Source: Triatoma infestans (taxonomy: Eukaryota > Arthropoda > Insecta > Hemiptera > Reduviidae). Taken from it: a stretch of DNA of 64,000 nucleotides. The notes below the pieces were generated by a model. That model saw nothing but the letters and a program-made list of their open reading frames with translations. It was not told the origin of the DNA and did not search any database. Within the stretch, counting starts at the first letter, position 1. Every line of letters begins with the position of its first letter. Positions 57,753 to 64,000 of this stretch are shown here, piece by piece. The translations under genes and the position numbers were made by a program. The stretch spans positions 1-64,000 of the forward strand of contig JAAEAF010000379.1 in the NCBI GenBank assembly GCA_011037195.1, read 5' to 3'.

Positions 57753-60700
57753 ATTCATTGAATCCATTTTTTATTTACAGCATTAAGAAAAGTATTGCAA
57801 TGAAAGAACTCTTTGAGAGTTGAGTGTGTACACTCTTCGATATTTTATAAGCTCTTGAATGCCGCTAACCAGATTGTCCCTATTAATTCTTGAATGTAGA
57901 TTTCAGTCTTTTCAAATTTGGTTTTAAACTGATCCTATGCCCTGAAAATGTTTGGCTTAAATTTGATTTTTTGCTAGCTCTTGGAGAGAGAGCTAGCTGC
58001 AGCTTCTAAGGTAAGAGCTTTTCAGTAGTCCATTCATAGTTGTAGTCCTTTTATCCTTAATGTGGGGCAGGGCAAGAGAACTCTTCTTTTCTGTGTAATG
58101 GAATGAACAGTGTCTACAGAATGTAGCGTAGTGCCAATGGGAGCGTTTCTTGATACGCAAACATGATATCTCCGGCGCTTACTGCTTGTACTGGCGAATT
58201 TCCACAACAGAAGTCTGTTTATTCCACACAAAGCAAAGAAGATTCCCGCATTTGGAAGCGATAATATCAGACGATTTATCATGACAAATGGTTGTGAACG
58301 AGTTTTAAATATCTTAAGCATCATTTTTTGAGTGACCATACAGATCCTGCTTCGTCTAAATTTAATTATATAAAACAGCTGTCACACTTAATAGACTTTA
58401 GTTAACGAATGTTTAAGAAACAATCGCTTTTTGAGTAAGTATTTTAAACAGCAACGGCCAACGAACTTAAAAAGTTTCAGTTTCAGAAAGAATTAGACTC
58501 TAGAAATGGGTTCAATTAGGTATGATATGGGTTCATACAGCTTGCTGACAAACTTCTTGAGGAAGCTGAGTTGTTTGAATTGCTTTAGTAACTTTGACAT
58601 CATCATTTTAAAATAATGGATGGCGAAGACTGTCAGTGCGATAGATAGACTGTTCAAACAAGACAGCATAATTTACAAGTGTGCTGTCATGGAGAACCTC
58701 AGAGACCAAACTACATCATCCTACACAGGAAACCTTGGCCAATTTCTATGTACCAATTAATTAGTGACTTCAAATAACAATTTGCATCCTCCATCGATAA
58801 CGTTGTGTTTACCATGAATAATATCTACCTTGGACAGTATTTAGTTTTATTGGAGACAAATTCTTTATTCCCTCTTAAGTTCTGTATTTTATTTATGTCA
58901 ACTTATTTTTTATAACCTCGATATTTATCTGTTATTAGCTGTAAACTTTTTAGAAAAGAAACTTGTTCATCACGACTCTCATTCTTAATCCTTTAACTTT
59001 TTTTGTTCACAAAATTGATTTCAGGATGGTTCTTGGAGAGGCTAAAATACCACTAAGTTGGATGGATTACACCACTTCCGTAATATTAAGGAGAAAAATT
59101 CGAAGTTAAAAAAAAAACATTTAGCGACCGGAAGGTGAGAAATGAATAAGAAAAGTCCTATGAGTGTTTCACTCTAGATTTTTTTACATATGAGAAACTA
59201 ATTTTAATATACATTGATGAGCTGAAACCAAAAAAAAAAAAAAAAAAGAAAAAAGAAAATAAACCGGTTCGTCATAATCATAAACACGCTCATACCAGTT
59301 TAGGATTGTGTTACGAGTGCAAGAGAGAGAGGTAGTTACTGAAGAAGGAGTTGGCGCAAGGATGACCCGGTAACCATGGTGACTAGGGGATATTCCCTAA
59401 CTAAATGCTCAACATCAACCCTTTGCGGGGGAAGGGGGCGAGGCAATGAGGGGGGATTCTCCTTGTTTAAACTACCATGCTTACTTTGAGTGTTTTAGTA
59501 TCTATAGAGGGAATTTCTCATGGTGTGCGGTGTTGCTAGTGCTGCACAGTTTCTCCATGAAGACAATATTGATGATGGTGAAAGCCCCTTTTAGTAATGC
59601 ATTTATGTTAGTTTGTACTAAATTTGCAATTACTTATCCAACATTTATCTCCACTAATTATATTAAAACATGTATTTCATATTTTTATAAATAACAAGTA
59701 TTATAACAAAATGTGGAATAATCAAGATTATTAATTTGAAATTATTGAATGATAATAACTTAATATTAACCTATTGAATTTTTGTTAATATTTGTGATTT
59801 CCAAAAATACGCAGTCATTAAATATTTCTGCTTAAAGTTATATGATGTAAAATCAACAAAAGTAAAAAAAATAAATAAATAAAGTAATATCTATTTTTCA
59901 GACGGACTTTACGTCTAACTGCCGAACAGACATCGTGGACGTAAACTCACTTTACTATTAAACATTTAATTACACTGACCATAAAATCCAAGACCAAGTG
60001 ACTCCGAATAAAACCATAAATGGTTTTAGTTAAAAAAATAAATAAATAATGTTTAAATGGAGTTCTAACTCGGGATAATTGTGGAAAATTGAAAACTGTA
60101 AATAATAAAACAAAACAAAAAAAAAAGAAAGACAACTTCTTTTACACGATTTTGATGAACATAATCTTTAAGGATTCCAGAAGTTCCCATTATACAATAA
60201 ATAACGAATTCTTGAATCTACGGATTGAAATGGCGTCCATAGTTAAGTGGAAAAAAATAGAATTGTTTTTCAAATATTTAAATGTTCCTTCAAAGTAGAT
60301 GCTGGTATAAAAATTCAACCAGTAACTATAATGCTCTGAAAAACTAATACGAGCAAAACGTCGGTTGTTTTCTTTTTACCTAAGCACAAGCGCCATTTCA
60401 ATCCGAAGATTCAGGATTTTTTTTGTTTTTTCCATATTAACTTTGAAATTTATATGATTTTTTTTTTTCTTTTTATACAATCAACATCTAAAAACAACAT
60501 CATTGCTGAAGGAGATGCTAGTATTTATAATGTGGTTCATTGCGATGCCAGCTGTGGGTGCGGAGAGTGTTCCTCCCATAGGGAGCCCGGATGTTTGTTT
60601 GTAGATGTTGCCCTTGTGTTTGAGGTGTATGTTTTCCAACATCGTTGCATTAACATCTAAACTTTGGCGGCTTCAAAACATAAATTTTTCTGAATGAATA

Positions 60701-60919
60701 TGATTGGGAGAGCAGATTCAAAAGGTTTTTTGTTAAGACTTGACTTTGGATATGTTTCCATTGGTAACGCTTTATAAAATGTACGTCATTATTGCAATAC
60801 AATTTTAATTTAGCATAGAATATATTTTAGATTTAGCCAATTCAAAGAAAATTTGCTTGAACCAATAAAAATGTAGAAAATGTTTTCACTAGACAAGATA
60901 TTTTTAAAACCATAATGAT
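57753..60919. other. Unassigned sequence
   Basis: No gene is recognised. A 101-codon minus-strand frame at 58034-58339 has no family resemblance. GC-richer stretches occur at 58010-58260 and 59330-59450. A diverged family A start (GTGTTTCACTCTAGATTTTT, reverse) lies near 59165. Confidence 0.35.
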
Positions 60920-61729
60920 TTTATTATAAAGAAAAATCTGCTGTGAAATATGCACACGATTTTTTTCTTATTAGTTTGACAAATTTTCCTTAAACTTAGA
61001 TTTTATACAGAGCTGATGGGGTAGATACATTTGCCCACCTAAGGAAAGGCAAGGTAATCGCTGAAGTAATTTCATTTCAAAGTTCCAGAAGGAAGTGCTA
61101 ATAATAACATCGAACAAATTCCATAACATTTGAAAATTTATCGCCGTAGATTCCTCAGAATCGCCTAAAATCCGGAAAAAGTTTCAAATATATTGAAATG
61201 TTATTGATTTATGTATAGTCGTGTTGTATAGTGTGGCTCGAACGATATTGAAAGGGCTTATGTGTGTGTAAGTTTTAGAGAAGAGAGAAGTATATAAGTA
61301 ATAAGTCACCACTATTTTAAAATGTATATATTATCTCTAAATGAATTTAAATACTTCATAATAATTCGTAATAATAAGCTTATAAATATACAGAAACTCT
61401 TGCACTTGATTGTTTTAAACTCAAATGTTAAATTGAACATATCTTGGCACACTGACTATTGTAAGACAAAAATTATGGAATGATACTCCCTTGAATGCTG
61501 AAATAATACTCTTCAAATAATGTTTGTCTGTCCGAAGGGGGTATTTTAGAAAGGTCTTTCTAACGGTATCTTGTACTTTGGTCCTTTGTCTAGAGATACC
61601 GTTGACCTCAGTTTAATAGTCCCTTAACATATTCTAAATTCATTTCGTTAAAATCACTAGCACATTTTCCAAAAGATTTCCATTTTTCCATTTGCTTCAT
61701 CCACTATAATATTTAAATGATATGTTTAT

Positions 61730-62290
61730 AACTGTACAAAATAGCATTCCAAGTAGAGATAACACTGATGCAGCCGTTTTAGAGGAAATTCCAAAATATT
61801 AAAAATCCTATTCTGTAAAATCGCACTTCTGGTTGACCAATTTTCTTCAAATTTGGAATTCTAGCAATGATTCGAAAGAACATTAATATTATAATGGTGG
61901 AATAACCATAAATTGTACAGAAGTGGTACTTTAGAGGAAAGCTTAACGTTAATTCTCAACCAGAACCCCCCCGCCTATCCTTGAAAAACCACTTTTCCTG
62001 GAGAAATGCTTCAAATAAAAGTGGCAAGCATTTATTATGTGTAGAGATGATAGTACACAAAATTTAAAGAAAATCATCGGTGGTTCCATTTCTGATAAAA
62101 TCGCGAAAAAACAAAAAAAAAAAATTAATAATGGCGCACTTCCTTGATGATGGATTTTGACCAACAAATTTTTTTTTTTTGCAGTAAATACCTAAACGGA
62201 ATTTCAAGTTTAAGTTTCTTGCAGAAATTTTTCGTTTTTTGAAATATTTTGTCCATCACAATCACACAAAATACACATATTGATCGTTCG
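61730..62290 (+). repeat. Family A partial copy
   Basis: AGCATTCCAAGTAGAG, AAATCGCACTTCTGGTTGAC, TTCTAGCAATG, CTGGAGAAATGCTTCAAATA, and CCTAAACGGAATTTCAAG. An earlier start (AATCTGCTGTGAAATATGCA) lies at about 60936. Confidence 0.6.
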
Positions 62291-62299
62291 CTAAAAAAA

Positions 62300-63260
62300 T
62301 TTTTTTAATCGTGTCAAATTTTCGATATCGAGTTTTCACCGGAAATATCCATTTTGAGGTCCCATGAGTGCGAAAAAGCGGTTTTTAGCAAATGTATGTG
62401 TCTGTGCGCGCGCGTGTGTGTGCGTGCTTATGTGAACAGCATAGCTCAAATACGAAAAACCGTAAAAAGTTGAAACTTGATATTCCGTTTAGGTATCACC
62501 ATGAGGATCTGACAGTACGTTATCTGTCAAAATTCCTCAACCGAAAGTACCACTTTACTAGTTGATATTTTGACTTTTTTACGATTTTCTTAAAAATAGC
62601 TCCAACGATTTTCTTCAAACTTGGTATATCAACTATACATAGCTTAAAGAGCTACAACTTTTATTTGAAAGATGTCTCCGGCAAAATTCATTTAAGTGCA
62701 CTTTTGTGGGAGGGAGTACGGGTTTAGGTTTTCATCTAAAGTGCTATTTCAGTTCATTAGACAATTCCGCCATCTAAATAATGTTAATTAGAATTAAATT
62801 TGTTGTTGAAATTCCGGAAGTGCGTTTTTATTGAAAAATATTTTTCAAGTTTCTGCTATTTTCATTAAAACGGCTGCAATGATTTTGTTTAAACTAAGGA
62901 TGTAAACTAACATAAAAAAGAGCTACAACTTTTATTTTAAACATTTTTCTTGGGGGAAATTCATTTAAGGGCACTTTTAGGGGAGGGGTGGGGTTATGTT
63001 TTTCTCTAAAGTGCTCTCATAGTTGATTATACAATTCTATCATCCAAACAAAATTAATTAGAAATAAATGGATGGCCAAAATTCAGAGTTTCAAGGAAAT
63101 TACTAAACTGGAAGTGCGCTTTTACTGAAGTTTTTTTCAGTTTTCGACGAATTTCATTAAATTTGGTAGACAAATTATAAAATTTGTTAATTATAATTTT
63201 GAGAACTGGAATAAGAGAAAGTTGTGTGATTGTTTCACACCAGATTTTTTTTTTTTTTTA
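62300..63260 (-). repeat. Family A, long copy in reverse
   Basis: Begins ATCGTGTCAAATTTTCGATA and ends GTTGTGTGATTGTTTCACAC then CAGATTTTTT. Landmark blocks occur in the same order and spacing as the 53-kb copy. The extreme hairpin end is missing. The (GT/GC)n tract lies at about 62403-62425. Confidence 0.8.
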
Positions 63261-63369
63261 ACTCAGAGGACCTAAAAACTAATACTTCCGGTGAAAACCC
63301 AATTACAACTATTCGACACGATCCTAATACTTCCTCTTATCCAAGACTAAAAGAACGTGAAAAAGGTAA

Positions 63370-64000
63370 TAAAGGAAAAAAGATCCTACATCATTAAAAA
63401 AAAAAAAAAAATGTAAATTCCTATTCACTGCTGTAAAAAAGTTATTCGAAAGAAAAGTGTAACAATCAACGTAAAATCTGAATGTAATAAAAGTTTCTTT
63501 TTTTATTACAGTGAAACTCTGTAATATGATACTGACACAATCGATCGAGTAGGTAATAAAAAAATTAAAAAAATCATTGTTTGGGTAAAAGTTTCAGTGT
63601 TTATGGTTTATTTTATAGAAGATAAAGGATTAGCGATGAAGAAGAATGCTGATACAGTAGACTATTTTAGCTAAAAGGATCTACAATATATGTTGGATAA
63701 ACAAAAATGTAAAGGATAGTTTTAAGAAGAGAAACAAACTTGTGGTTTTGTTCTAGTGGTTAAAACTAGTTTGGTACATTAATTAATCAAAAGAATATTA
63801 TATAAAGCTGTAAGAGAGAATGTTTTGCAAGCTGTGTAAGAGGATTTAGAAGCAGCAATGAGAAATGTGGTAAGTAAGTCAGAAGAGAATAAGAAGGTGT
63901 CAAGATGTAGAATGTGTTGTTGTTATAGTGATGGTGATGAAGGGATGCTGTGCAGCTGAGCTGAACGAAGGAGGGGGTGTCGCCTTCAACGCTGAGGTAG
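63370..64000. other. Unassigned sequence
   Basis: Plus-type family A end traces at 63250-63350. Beyond that nothing is recognised. The last ~150 bp are GC-richer but too short to call. Confidence 0.35.

Noticed and set aside
57330..57753. Overlapping genes on both strands
   Set aside because: All open frames derive from the two palindromic arms.
1..64000. CRISPR array, operon or prophage
   Set aside because: Tandem repeats with regular unique spacers and gene clusters are absent, and splice sites, SINEs and LINEs show a eukaryotic genome.

Overview
This is eukaryotic DNA: AT-rich, with spliced-gene architecture, non-LTR retrotransposons, tRNA-derived SINEs, mariner and hAT transposons, and no bacterial gene layout. 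The mariner, jockey-like and RNase H-bearing I-like elements point to an arthropod, most likely an insect. I suspect a hemipteran from the look of the repeats but cannot show it.

Host coding content is very small. The one exon I can defend lies at 13261-13432 on the minus strand. It encodes the end of the kinase-homology domain of a receptor-type guanylyl cyclase and is flanked by good splice sites. Much of the window may be intron of that gene. A GC-richer island at 37.5-37.95 kb has splice-like signals on both strands and is only a candidate exon.

The rest is layered mobile DNA. (a) A 1.29-kb mariner of the cecropia/Hsmar1 type (46829-48118) has matching terminal inverted repeats, TA target duplications and an uninterrupted 339-residue transposase with an intact DD34D triad. 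(b) Two dead mariners of a different family lie at 10.1-11.3 kb and 51.5-52.7 kb. (c) A hAT-type MITE (5969-6681) has a perfect 8-bp target duplication. (d) Non-LTR retrotransposon remains include an open RT reading frame running off the left edge, at least five jockey-like carboxy-terminal stubs, and several I-like RNase H stubs with (TAA)n tails. (e) Solo LTRs occur at 8016-8358 and 30399-30741, both with target duplications, with an inverted relative at 32903-33224 and more degenerate ones. (f) There are six copies of one tRNA-derived SINE family and one copy of a second family with a 13-bp target duplication. (g) Several foldback elements occur, many sharing a CTGAAGA-hairpin-CGAAAC motif.

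The most abundant component is an unnamed non-coding interspersed repeat, here called family A. It is about 1 kb when most complete (53220-54222) and appears in roughly 20 pieces on both strands. It is built from degenerate ~300-bp subunits and bounded by complementary ends. Several other elements sit inside its copies, so it is relatively old. I saw no new multi-gene system. The items most worth following are family A, the shared foldback motif, and the apparently intact mariner.
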